DNA of 64,000 nt from Phyto melanocephala. Taxonomy: Eukaryota; Arthropoda; Insecta; Diptera; Rhinophoridae. Under the pieces are notes generated by a model that saw only the letters and a program-made list of their open reading frames with translations, had not been told where the DNA came from and made no database searches. Positions 1 to 12,300 of the stretch are shown in pieces. Position 1 is the stretch's first letter; every line of letters starts with the position of its first letter. A program made the translations under genes and the position numbers. The stretch covers positions 112,386,515 to 112,450,514 of the forward strand of contig OW799237.1 in assembly GCA_941918925.1 (NCBI GenBank), in the 5' to 3' direction.

Positions 1-752
1 ACAAATGTTTTGGACCCTTTCACAACTTATATTCGTAAATACATTACACCAATAATAAAATAACACAAATAAAAATAATTATTTTTTTAAAATATAAAAA
101 TCATTTAATATTTTTTTATATAACTTAAATCAAATCGCCTATCATGAACACGTATTGGGACATAATGACCCAAGAAAAAAGATTATTGGGATCGTATGTC
201 CGATCGTATTGGGATTACATGTCCCACGCTAAAAGGACGAATTCAGAATATTTGAGTATGCAGAAGGTAATTTTTTAACCATATCTCTTAGAATATACAA
301 AAATTTCTATTAAAAATATATCGGTTTTCAAAATAAAACTCCGTCCCGAAAGGGTTAAAAGGGAATTTTGCACATTTATGATGCCTACTTTGATAATGCC
401 GACTTAATTTATGTATACATACTTGATTCTAATTGTTGTTTTTCTTTTTTATTAAAAAATTTGTCAAATTTTATGAAAAAAAACCTGTTAAATTTAAAAT
501 ATGATACTGGTTTTTTTTTAATATATAAGTGGCGCGACCGATGGCGTCAGATTCACAACACTTTCTTTAAAAGACAATTTAAAAAGAAATATGTATTCAT
601 TTTTAATAAATAACATTTTGTGGTTTAATAATGAATAGAGTATAAACGCGCAATAATTTATCTTATTAGTTGTTTGATCTTTTAAAATTATTAATTTAAA
701 TAAAAATGTGCGTCTGTGTTACTTCTTTGTCAAACTAAATATTTATCTTAAA
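1..752. other. AT-rich intergenic DNA, no gene seen
   Basis: This is AT-rich sequence with poly-A and poly-T runs. The short open frames (for example at 368-613) are low-complexity and rich in Phe, Lys, Asn and Tyr, as expected by chance at this base composition. I see no splice-supported coding signal. Confidence 0.5.
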
Positions 753-867
753 CTAGCGTGTGCCCGCGACTTCGTCTGCGTATTTATTTCAATGGAAGGT
801 AGCCTGTGTTAATCTATTTATGTAACAAAAATCCAAACGTCCACTTTTATTATATTGGTAGGATTAC
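753..867 (+). repeat. Short interspersed repeat of the widespread insect type ending in GTAGGAT
   Basis: The segment opens with 'gtgcccgcgacttcgtctgc', continues through a 'gtagcctgtgttaat' block and 'aaaaatccaaacgtcc', and ends in 'attggtaggat'. The same blocks, in the same order, occur at 21110-21215 and, inverted, at 29166-29402. I recall this arrangement as common in many insect genomes, apparently as the 3' part of non-LTR or SINE elements. Assignment to a named family is not possible by eye. Confidence 0.45.
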
Positions 868-1640
868 ATGCTTTGCTGTAGTTTTTAAGAACTTTTTTTT
901 GTTCAATAATGAGAAGTGAATACAAGGCAGTGTGCCTAAAAAATTTTGTTTTTCGAATTTTTCTAAGTAGTTATCTCGAACTAAGAAAAAATAAAAAAGG
1001 GAATAGTAAATATATAATATTATTAAAATATTAACATATATGTATATTATGTATATTTAGCTATAAACCATCCTATTGATATCTACTAATTATTCTCCAC
1101 CGGTGCGAATTAGCAGTAGATATCCTGCTACTCAGCTTCCATAAATAAGACTAGATTGCCAGTTTTTGGTGTAAATGTTGTTTATAGTACTATATACAAT
1201 TGTATTAAATTTCACTACTGTAGCTTGGGTATTTTCCGAATTATATGTATTTCATTAAGAGAGAGAGAGAGGCTGCCACGCCCATTTTTGGTGGGATTGT
1301 CGACTCTACGAATTTATCAATATGTCCCGAAATATTAAATTTTACCGATTTGCCGGCCACTTTTTGCTATATTGAAAATGATTTTTTCGACACCTGATAA
1401 GCTTACCAACAAAAAAAAATGAAATTAGAAACTCTTGATCCAAGGTGAGACGTAAAATGTTTGGTCGCCATTAAAAATACTTTTTCTATTTTTTTGTACT
1501 TTTTTATTTTCTACGTTTATGAATCTATATTTTTGAAATTAGGGACATTGATCCAAGTTAAAATGAAAAATTCTACTTTTGGGCGAGCAAAAAGTTACTT
1601 TTTATAATTTTTATGCCATTTTTTGTAATTTGAAATATAC
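868..1640. other. AT-rich intergenic DNA, no gene seen
   Basis: This stretch holds homopolymer runs and a short GA run (about 1257-1272). 'gccacgcccatttttg' at about 1273-1290 resembles motifs of the Helentron-like repeats further on, so a small repeat fragment is possible. No coding signal is supported. Confidence 0.35.
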
Positions 1641-1762
1641 ATACGCCTATGTTTTCCAATCCGAGTAAAATTAAATCACTCGAAATTGCCATGACATTGT
1701 TGCTAAAAACAATAACAATTCCGAGTAATTTAATTTCACTCGGAATGCAGAACATAGGCTAT
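1641..1762. repeat. Fold-back (palindromic) MITE
   Basis: The left arm ('gcctatgttttccaatccga' onwards) is an imperfect reverse complement of the right arm, which ends '...aacataggctat'. The arms include CCGAGT / ACTCGG blocks and together cover nearly the whole 122 bp, so the element would fold into one long hairpin. There is no open reading frame, and the superfamily is unclear. Confidence 0.6.
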
Positions 1763-2478
1763 AGAATTCTGAAATATTAACCTAATTTAAGTTAAAAAAT
1801 TATATAGGAGGACAAAATCTTATTTTTTTTATTTTTATTGTCATTTTTACATTTTCTAAATTTATCAACAAAAAAAAAAAAAAAAAAACAACATTAACCA
1901 TATAACAGCAAGAACACATTGAATAGAACAAATTCTAGAAAACTTGACTTTGAACTGTGAAAAATATACTTATAAGTACGTATATTAAATGATAATTTTT
2001 TTTTTAAATTCATTAAATCAAACTGACTTTTTTGTTGCAATTTCTATATAAATTCAACCAGTACGACTACTTTTGAGTTGAGGAAAATATTTACTTTGCA
2101 CATAAATATGTATGTAAGTATGTTTATAAAACTGAACAATGCTACATTCAAACAAGTACATACTTTGAGCGTCAAAAGTCAGTCAACAGGTAAATGTACT
2201 ATTGAATCTTTCTTTGGTTCTTAGTCTTATAAGAAATATCTTATTAATAGGTCTAATACTTCTGTGGTATAATTGGTAATTAGTACTAGCGACTATGCCT
2301 GTAGTTAATTAGTACAGTTTTACTATTGAGATTTTCTTTAGGACATTGGCTATAATTGGTTTTAAGTTATTTCTTGCAATTCAAAACAAATATCGTATTT
2401 ATTTATTTATTAAGTAAATAAAACGGAACAATTAAAAAAATTGCATTAAACACAGAGTTCCTTTATAATGGCTTACCA
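1763..2478. other. AT-rich intergenic DNA, no gene seen
   Basis: This stretch has a long poly-A run (about 1869-1888) and scattered CATA/TATG repeats. No coding or RNA feature can be supported. Confidence 0.35.
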
Positions 2479-2610
2479 GGGTATCCATTCTCGTTCTATG
2501 AAACTATGAAATGAAAAGTTTTTGTGTGTAATATCATATGGTGCCACCATACCCTTTGCTATACAAAAACTTTTTCATTTCATAGTTTCATAGAACGAGA
2601 ATTGAGCCCC
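2479..2610. repeat. Fold-back MITE, 'ctcaattctcgttct' family, copy 1
   Basis: The arms 'attctcgttctatgaaacta' and its reverse complement before 'gagaattgagcccc' enclose a short centre containing 'gtgccaccat'. The element is a nearly complete palindrome. A second copy follows at once, and a third lies at 50085-50196. Confidence 0.6.
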
Positions 2611-2616
2611 AGACCA

Positions 2617-2749
2617 GGGTATTAATTCTAGTTCTGTTAAACTATGAAATGAAAAGTTTTTGTGTGGCATATCATATTGTGCCACCATATGATTTTGCTG
2701 TACAAAAACCTTTTCATTTTGCAGTTTCACAGAATGAGAATTGAGCCCC
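2617..2749. repeat. Fold-back MITE, 'ctcaattctcgttct' family, copy 2 (tandem)
   Basis: It has the same arms and centre as the preceding copy, with several mismatches ('agaatgagaattgagcccc' on the right). The left end repeats the 'accagggtat' block found at the left end of copy 1. The pair therefore looks like a tandem duplication or an insertion of one copy beside the other. Confidence 0.55.
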
Positions 2750-3320
2750 GATTCTGAATTACGACTGTGTATAATTTTTAGGGATATGACAGGTGTTTAA
2801 TAACTTTTGACGCCCATTGTGTAGGCATCTGACAAATATTTTATTTTCTCTAACAACTTTCGCTCTCCTAAATCTCTCTTTTATGGCTATCGTTGTTGCC
2901 AACTCTTGAAAAAACTCTGTTTAGTTATAGCTAAAATTAATCGTTATAATTTAAACTGAATGCGATAAACGATATTTAAAAATACATAAGTATAATATAT
3001 AAATATTACGTAGGTCCAACAATTTAAATAATAGTACAACAGAGTTGAATAAACAGTAAATTGTTCTCATATTTTTTTTAAGCAATCAGACCTCCTACGT
3101 TACAGTTAGTTGTAAAAATTAATAAAATTATAGAACAAATAGGATCAGCATGCAAAATTTAATCACGCAAAAACTGCTTAATGTTAATGAATGAACTATA
3201 ATGGGCTTAATTTCTGAGCATTTTTTCCTGCGCAGAAAGGGGTTCTGCTATGCCACAAAATAAAATTTTAATAAATGAAAAAACCAATTCTAATGAATAT
3301 AAATTATAATCAAATTTTAA
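2750..3320. other. AT-rich intergenic DNA with a possible short repeat fragment
   Basis: The block 'tttaatcacgcaaaaactgc' at about 3160-3180 is similar to the 'aatcacgcaaaaac' block of the inverted insect-wide repeat at 29166-29402, so a small fragment of that repeat is likely. No gene is visible. Confidence 0.35.
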
Positions 3321-4282
3321 TAAGTAAGAATACTATATTCGGCTGTGTCGAATCTGATAATACCCTTCACCATTATGTACATAGGCTTAATGACCACATT
3401 GTAGCTTAGAATAAATTGCAGATTTAATGCTATCTGACGCCATCTTTTATTTTATAGTTACTATACTTGGCACATATATCCGACATTTTATTTCGGCCAT
3501 CATTTGAACTTTTACGTTTTTATAGTTTACGGTATTCTTGTACTCAAGCCCTTTCATTTGATACCAATATTGAAGTGGGTACATTTTTAATAAGATAAAT
3601 AAATAAATTTATTATACGCCCTATTGAATTTCGGGCTCGCATGGATATTAAACTTTTTATAACGCATTATATTCTGCTAGTCAAACCATTTCTTTACTCT
3701 TCTCTGTTGTATTGAATTCGAAAAAAAATATTTTTGTTTCTGAATTTAAGGACACACAACGAAATATTTATATTTTTGTGTTTAAATCTCAGTTAGTATC
3801 TAACCGATTTCTTAGTTTTTCTCAGCAATAGTTTTTGAAACTACATCTTGTTTTTTGGTGTATTAACTTGATATATTTAAAAACTATATTTTTAAAAAAT
3901 ATTTTGGCCTATAACTTTGCCAATTGGTGGCCGATTTGTCCAAAATTTTGTACGAATAGCCCTAGAGGCAACATTACATTTACAAATAGTTGTAAACATA
4001 TCTATAAATTATACTAGGGCTGAAATTTTTTATTTATTTATTTTTTTGGTAAAAATATGGGATTTCTGCTGAATTTCAATAGCGATTCTTTACCGGATAC
4101 TTGTACTTGTACATCTATGCAACAAGCAGGGGCTTTTAAAAGTTAACTTCAACTAACAAACGGACAGACGAACATTGATCAATTGACTCCCCTAATCATA
4201 AGCTTTCAGAAAATATATTGATATTGTAGATATTACAAACGTTACGTCAAAACCTTATATACTCTTGATGAAGAAGAGTAAG
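3321..4282 (+). mobile_element. Helentron/DINE-like repeat with mini-me core, copy 1 (old)
   Basis: It begins 'taagtaagaatactatattc' with a diverged palindrome (attcggc-tgt-gtcgaat at 3337-3353), followed by 'acccttcac'. It shares a mid-section ('caagccctttcatttgatac') with the copies at 27490 and 35580. It carries a mini-me-like core near 4150-4225: a GTCY-type run 'acggacagac', then 'gactcccctaatcataagct', then 'atatat'. It ends near a degraded 'acccttca...tgaagggtata' hairpin. It is more diverged than the copy at 12436. Confidence 0.6.
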
Positions 4283-4369
4283 AAAAAACTTATATTGTAG
4301 TATTATTCATAAAGATTATAAAAAATTTATCTCGTTAAAAAGGCTAATGGAATATAACATCGTGCAAAA

Positions 4370-4800
4370 ATCTACAGGGTAGCGCCATCCCCAAAATGTC
4401 CAATTTCATAACTCAGACTTAACTTGAGTAATGGCATGTGTTATGTTGGCTTTGAAAGCCTCTTTGGTTTGCGACTTAGGGAAATACTACAACAAAAAAG
4501 CTTTACGGGGTTAAATCACGCGATTTTGGTGACTATTTTCCATTATATTAATCGCCCGTGCGAATTTTTAATGTGACATCAATTGTGTTGCACATATCTT
4601 CGTCCTGTTACAGCATATCGTCCAATCCGCGCCAAAAAAAGTCGGTTTTATCATATTTGGTGCGGCTTATGGAACGCAGGCATCATTGGCCTATTAAGAA
4701 GCGAGTTTGGTTGGCAATTAATCTTACGTTTTAGAGCAATCATTGGTCGGCAAGATCATGCGATTCAACCCTACTAGTAAATTTTTTGTGGGAATACGTA
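4370..4800 (-). pseudogene. Decayed mariner-type transposase fragment
   Basis: Read on the minus strand with stops and frame changes, the segment shows remnants of the catalytic half of a mariner/Tc1 transposase. A block resembling 'LDDM..QQD...C.T' lies near 4575-4630. An 'SPKSRDLTP'-like block (family: WPPRSCDLTP) lies near 4505-4535, followed by a KANITHAI-like block. Several in-frame stops rule out function. The N-terminal half is absent. Confidence 0.5.
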
Positions 4801-6030
4801 AAGTCTTTCGTATTACAGCTGCTATTGGTGGGATACTGGTCGAAATGTTGAAAAAGGTATAGCAAAATTGGAGCTCATGGATGGACCACTTATGGTGTAG
4901 TCGCTGACAAAATTTATTTTAAATATTCTTTAAAAAGTAAATGGGAGGCATTCATTTATCGGCCCAAATAAATACTACATTCACTTTTACAAATTTTCTA
5001 TGTTTTTTTTTAGTTTTTTAAAACCCAAGTGGCAGGCAGGTTTCTTAAAAAATATGTATCTTTACCAATATTTACAGAAAATCTTGGTTCAATGGACAGA
5101 GATATCGGCGAAAATAAATTGGAAAAATATGTCAATTAACAGTTTAAATTATCGATTTCCTAAATAAGTTTTGGTCACAGTTGAACCATATAATTGTCAG
5201 TTTGAAGGGTGTATAAGATTCGGTAAAGCTCTTACTTTTTTAAATAATTTTATTTATAACAATTTATTCTTTTAAACAATAATTAAAAATATAATACCCC
5301 ATGGTGACTTGTTCCCACCCCGTATTTAACTGCAATAAGAGTTCTGCACGTGTTTGTATTGAAAATGAGTTTTGTTGGCTAAAAGAAAGGCCTCACTGAC
5401 AATTGTTCAATATACATATGTAAATGCATACAAGAACTGAAGTTCAATTATTCGATTCTACACATTCTTTGTGAAAACAGGAAAAATAAAAAAGTTATTG
5501 TAAAACAAATTTTTCTTTTCATGCCAGCAAACGATCTTGAGCATACAATAATGAAATAAATAGTATAGAACGTTTGACTTTCAACAACGTATTTAAAACT
5601 ATCATCCCAAAAAACATTTTATTTTCTATATTAACGCTTTTCGCTTGAAATGTAGCTGAACAAGAGAACAAAAGAGAGTGAGATTGTTAAATGAGCCATC
5701 TTCATAGTAAAAATCGGCTTAAAACAGGCCTGATACTTAAAAAGAATTCAACAGTAAACAAGTTGTAGGGGGAAAGAAGAGGTTTTAATTTTGTGTATGC
5801 GAGCCATAGTTGAGACTATAAATAAAAGTTTTAAAAAACGCGAAGATTCATAACGACTGAGGCATTCTTCAATAACGCTTGACAAAAACAGTGTATAAAT
5901 GAAATAAAAATAAAACTTTTTAAATAACAAAATTAGCGTAATAAACATATGTATGTACATACATACATATAATAAAAAAATTAATTGAACAAATTTGTTT
6001 TATCGAAAGAAGTGAATAAATCTTAACTAA
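4801..6030. other. AT-rich intergenic DNA upstream of Reg-5
   Basis: No gene is supported. The sequence contains CATA/TATG runs (for example 5948-5968) and homopolymers. Enhancers or promoter elements of the downstream gene may lie here, but nothing specific can be recognised. Confidence 0.35.
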
Positions 6031-6057
6031 ATAGGGGTGATTGATAGCGAAACATTT

Positions 6058-6063
6058 TCAGTT
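6058..6063 (+). promoter_or_regulatory. Candidate initiator (Inr) of the Reg-5-like gene
   Basis: TCAGTT matches the fly Inr consensus TCAKTY and lies about 300 bp upstream of the start codon at 6367, a plausible 5' UTR length. There is no TATA box about 30 bp upstream and no convincing downstream promoter element. One match to a hexamer is weak evidence. Confidence 0.25.
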
Positions 6064-6366
6064 TTGTGTTTTTCATCGAAATTAACCGAGTGAAAAATTT
6101 AATAAAACAAAAAAAGTATCTAATAATATAATCACGCATTTTCAATTTTTGAACGATTATTGGAATTTACACTAAACTAACGGAACTAATTTAGTTACAA
6201 AGATTTAACTAAAATCAACAAATTTTTTTTTTGTTTATTTGGCATAAAATATACAAAAAGAAAGTTTTGTTTTCATTTAACAAACAAAAGCATCTTTTGT
6301 TAAACGAAAAAAAAAAAATAACAATAAAAAAAACAAATAAACCCAACAAAGAGTTTATTAAACACT

Positions 6367-9300
6367 ATGGCTCGTCTTCAGCAGTTAAATGTAGCGAAAG
6401 TTTTGCTGGTTTGTTGTGTGTTTCTAAGTGTTCAAACCAATATGCAATCCGCTAACGCCTCTTCCATACCAATTTGGGAATTTTTAACACGTAATGAAAA
6501 GGTGAGACAAGATATTTCTTATTTTTATTTTTAAAATTTTTACCGGTTTAGGTTTTTTTGTTACTCGTAAAACTTTCATATACATACATGCATATTTTTT
6601 GCGTTGCCAGTTTTTTGTTGTTTTATTTTTTTTGTTTTTACAAATTAAAAAAATGTTAGGAAGATTTACATATGTACATACATACATATGTATAAGCATC
6701 TTAGTATATATTTATGTATGTCGATAGGTATGTACGTAGATTTCTTTCTTAAACTTGTTTTTTTACGTACATACATATGTAAATAAAAAATAAATTTAAA
6801 AGTTATAATTAAGTATGTTATTGCGGCCTCAAAGATCGCAATAACATAGTTGTTGTTTTTTGTAAACTTCTTTAAAAATAATAACAATTAAAAATATAAA
6901 ATAAAATTCAAGGCATATTAATTCATCAGGTAATTGCAGTTCGGAGAGAATTTTTTTGTTTATATTTTTTATATATAAAGTTTGACATTTGAAATAAATG
7001 AGAGAGAATAGAAAATTGTTTTTTATCTATAGACTTTGACAGCTGAAATTTAAAATAAGTGAAGAAAAAAATAATCAGTTGACGAAACAAGACTACCTGA
7101 TGAATAAATGTGCCTTGATAAAATTCAAGAATACATAATGATGTTGGTAATTGATCACAGAACAAACTCTTATTTTATAAATTCCTAATTTGAAGAAACA
7201 AATATTTTTCCATAAGTTGTAATTATTATTATAATTTATGAGATTTTTTCGGGGTTAGACAATTAGACATAAAACAAAAAAGTAAAAAAAACTTAATTAT
7301 TTAACTTTCTCTTGTTTCTAATATTCATATGAGAAAGACTTGATAAAAAATTGTTTTAATTTAATAGTGGTCTCATATTGATAATGACAGATTTTTTAAC
7401 CGTTTAAAATTAAAAAAAAAAAAAAAAAACTTTTCAAAAGTAAATAATTTTTTTTGGGGCAATAACCTGCAATTAACTTTTAAAAGCTTATCTCATGTAA
7501 ATGTTGTAGGTGGTTCATCTGTAAGCTCTTGTTTTAAGGTTTTTAAATTGTAACACTACAGTAAAAGTAGTAAAGTCACTACTCTCTATGATTTTGTACA
7601 CCTTACACACTAAGCACAACAAAAACAAATTGTATTAACACGCATTACGCTGTTTAGTTTTGTTACATACAAATGATTTGCTTATTTCTTAGTAGCAACT
7701 TTAAACGTTAATAACTCCTCCTAAATTACTTCAAAAAAACCATATTCCAAAAAATTACAAAAACAAACAATAATTTTTACAAAATTTAGCGGTGATCAAT
7801 ACAAACATTGCTATCAAGTTCAAATTTACAATTTACTATCAAAATGTTAAATAGAAAATAAAATTCCCCCTAAAAAGTTTTGCGAAGATCGAACCATAAA
7901 AATCACCATTTAATTTATTGTTTTTTTCTTATCTTAACTTTAGATGAATTAACAACAACAGAACAACAGAATTTAAAACAAATAAGAACAAATGTTAACA
8001 TAAATCTCTTCAAATAATTTTATAAAGACAGTTAATAAATTTATTAATTGATCTATTCCCAAAAAAAAAAATTAAGCAAAATTTTTTAATAGAAACGGTT
8101 TATATTTGGCAGAATTTTTTTATTTTTATCAATTTTTTTTAAATCTTTTTATCTAAGATGGTTAAAGGTAGCTAACATTTGTTCGTGATTTATTATTAGG
8201 ATGTACATAGGTATGTTAGACTAGGTTTAACCAGCAAAAGATATTTGTAGTGGTCTAAAAATATTTCAAGAATTTGAAATTTAAATTTAGATTGTTGGCG
8301 CCAGTTGTCTTAATGAATGAAAAGAATGTCTTTTCTTTTTAAGTCGTTAATATTTTTGTTCTTCACAATGGATATAAAAATAAACAAATTTCTTTAAGCG
8401 AATTATTATTCATAAACCTAGCTGCGTATAACAATATGTCAAACATAATTTGCTACTATTGTTTTTTTTTCAATAAATATTATTTAGAATTTAAAGAATG
8501 CGCATGGAAATAATTTTCTATAAATATTTGCTTTAGTATCAATTTGTTTATTTCTAGATAAAAAAAAAATATTTTATATAAAGAACCACATGCCTAAGTT
8601 TGATGTTTTAATTTAAACATAAAAGTGAACTGTAAAAACTAGTTAGACATTATTTAATAGTGTTAGAAGTTAGTAATTTTTTTTTTCTAACTTTTCGAAT
8701 TAATATTACCGGCTTATCAAGTAGTTTTTGTTTTTTTTTTCGATTGCATTTCAAGTTTATGCTAGCTGTTTTATTTTCTTTTTTAATAATTTTTAGTATA
8801 ATGTTACAAATTTTAATAATTTTTAGTATAATGTTACAAATTTTGTTTTTCTATTTTTCTTTCGTTTTTTTTCTATAGAAAATCATGTCAAAAATATTTT
8901 TTTTTCGTCAATAAAGGTCAATAAAACGTGTTGGTGTTTTTATTGTTTATTAAGTTATTTTAGTTTAAATTTTGCAAATTTTAAACATTTTTTAATGACA
9001 ATATTTTTAATATAATATAACATATTGTAACCAGTTGTAATTTAGTTATTCTAAGTACAGAGCGTCACTAAGTTAAATATATGGTTTAAATTGTTTAAAA
9101 AATAATGAAGCAATAAATGACAAGGGTAAAAAATGCACGTATGTATATTTTAAAAATGTCTTTTTGGTACATCTCTTGTCAGTAAACTATTGTAAAGCTC
9201 AAAGTTGATGTCGAATATATCAAAAACTATAAATGATAACAGTAAACTAATTACACCCATCAAGAAATCTCGAAAAAAAATGAATCTTATTCCATTTTTT

Positions 9301-12300
9301 TCTATTTTGCCGTATAGATTACAATATTTTGCGAACGCCGATATGTATACTTTTTACATATCGGAAATTTTACATTTTTAAAAACTAATAGTAATTTGAT
9401 GTAAAATAAAGAATTTTCGAATAAAAAATAAAAGTTCGCTTTTTCTGTATATTTTTTAACCCGATAAAACTTAAGAAAGGGTTTGCTATAAAACCAACTG
9501 TCAAACTGCGCTCAGATAAATAAAATCTGGCTTATTATCATGGACACATTGACGATTGAGCCACGTTGTCAAATTAATTATTGATGTTTTATAAAAAAAT
9601 TGGGTTTAGCGATGAGGAGTATTTTTTAAACAAAATTGTCGCATATGAAGTGATTTCATTACATTCAGAAAAAATTCACAATTTGATGCGGTTTTCAGGC
9701 TGGTGGCATTGTCAGACTCACATTAAGTACGATGAAGCTTATTTATTACCGCTTCATTATAAATAATTTATTGTTTCAAATCGTGCATGAGATTAAACTG
9801 GACAAGACTTAGTTTGACCCGGATAGCGCTACCTGTCACGACACCGTAAGGTGCGGTTTTCACGTTGGTGGCATCATAGAACTCACATTAAGTTTGATGG
9901 GAATTATTTATTACCCCACCATTATAAATTTTTTTTTTTTTGAAAACATGGATGAGATTGAACTAGACAAGATGTAGTTTTAACCGGATAGCGCTACCTG
10001 TTATACGGCGATCACAAGCAACTATTTACTGAAATCAAAATTCGGCCATAAATTGTTTTTGAGATAAGGAGCTGTCATTGGCCTCCAAGGTCGTGCCATT
10101 TGATACCTTTCGATTGTTTTCTGTTCGGCCATAACATATGGTCAGCAATACTCGAAGAAGTTAATCAAAATTAGAAGTTCAGAATATGCTTCGTTAATGA
10201 CAGACGCGGTGGCCATATAACCAAAATTATTTTCAAATGTTAATGCCAAGTATGGATCTTCTTTAAAACGTCTATTTACTAAAATTTCTTCTGTTATATT
10301 TTACAACTTCAGGTTAATTTTTGGAGAATTTCGCCTAAAAAATCATATTTATTTATTTGAACATGTTTTTAACTTCTACTGTAAAATTATTAAAATGTTT
10401 GTAAGAGCCTTTAGATTTTTAGGTGACGATATGTATGTATGTATGTTGAAACATAAAACACAACTGCCGCATGTATTAAAGAGTAACAATTGAAAACGGC
10501 TCGACCGATTTCGCTAATACTTTTATACATATCAGAGAATGGCATTTTTAAAGATTTTCTTATATAACAGGTTTTTAAAAATTCTTGTTTATATTCAGTC
10601 TATTGAACAAAAACACACAATTAAAATTTAGACCTGAACACAGTAATTTTGTTCTAAGCACATCGTTATTTTAGGTAGAAAAAATATAGTGAAATAAATA
10701 ATACACAGTTGTTTTTGTATTTCGCATTTCTCTCTTATATAGGGTACATGAATATGTTTGACGTTTTTCTATTGTTATTATTGTCTCATTTTATTTTGCT
10801 TTTGAATATAACATGAACAAGCAAATAAGTGGAGTTGAGTAAAAAAGAAATGCAAAATTCATTGTACTAAAATTAACAAAACAGCAAATTCATGTATAAG
10901 TATATGAACATACTATGTACATATAGCTATAAGAATATCTTCAAAATTAAAGAAATCAAGATTATTAGTGCATTATGGTTAATATGAATTTTGTTCGCTT
11001 GAGATATGTCAATTCCTGATACATATGTATGTATGTATGTATTTGTATATGATTTTTTTTCTTCTGAATAAGCCATCGATTTAGAAATAAAATACTCCAT
11101 CATATTTTTTGTATCAGTGACAATACATAATGTTTATTAACGCACGAGTTTATTATTTTTAATAAAAAATAATTAAACAATAGAATCATTTAAAATCCAG
11201 AAATTTTACTTTTTGTACAAATTAAGAAATATGAACAGAATTTATATAAATTCAACAAGATTCAAACACACAACGCCATACAAGTAGGTATATTTTATTG
11301 ATTAAAATTACTAAACTACTTTTAACTTTTTCAGACAAGTCTAGAAGCAAATGAATTCGTGTATGTATGCGTGAATAGAAATACTTGTATATTGGCGTAA
11401 CTATACCATACGGGGAGAGCAATGCCCCCAGAATTGTTTTTGAAAGAATTTAAAAAAATTTACTATTATACATATAAAATCACCCCCCTCAAAAAACATT
11501 TTTAAGTTTTTGTAGCTACGACAATGTGCATGCATAAATATAAATTTGTGTTATTCCTAATAAAACTATAATCTGTATATACCTTTTTAACTATTGAATA
11601 CTTATTACAAGCTTTTTTAATTCTATGTAAATATCATAGTATATTAAAAAATAATGATTTATAAAAATAAAAACAGCTTTATAATAAGAGGTTTATAAAT
11701 CAAATTTTTATAGAAAATCAGTTTGATAAACCCTTTACAATGCTTTAATAATATTTATAAATAAGGCAGTAAAAATATTTAATCATCATAAGCTTATAAT
11801 TAAAGTAGACAAATTTTATAATAACTTTGATACACATATAAACTGTGCTAAATTTAATATATCCTTTCCAAATAATAGAATGTGCTATTATGGACATACC
11901 GGTACAATTCACAACCAGCCATTGTATTTTGTATCGTGTATTAAAATACAGTTTTGGTTTAGTTACTTGTGAACAAAATTTCTGTTGTATCGATTGTATG
12001 TTATATATTCAAACGTTAAATAGTATTAAACGTCAATCACGACAATCAAAAATTAAAAAATTTATCAAATATCACTGCTACAGAGTTACAAAAAGTATTT
12101 AAACAATTTTTTTAGTAATAATTTTTAGAAAAGTTAAAAAAATGTGTTAAAATAATAAAAATTTATATATGTATGTATGTATATATTTTTGAAGCAAAAA
12201 AGTAATAAAACAGTTGATATTCTCATTCTAAAACAAATTTTAATTTCCCCTCTCTGTATGAATCCACTACATTACTTAAAAGAACATACGAAATAATATT

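Noticed and set aside
11845..12102. 85-codon frame in the Reg-5 intron with several Cys
   Set aside because: No recognised motif, no splice context and AT-driven composition. A chance frame is more likely.
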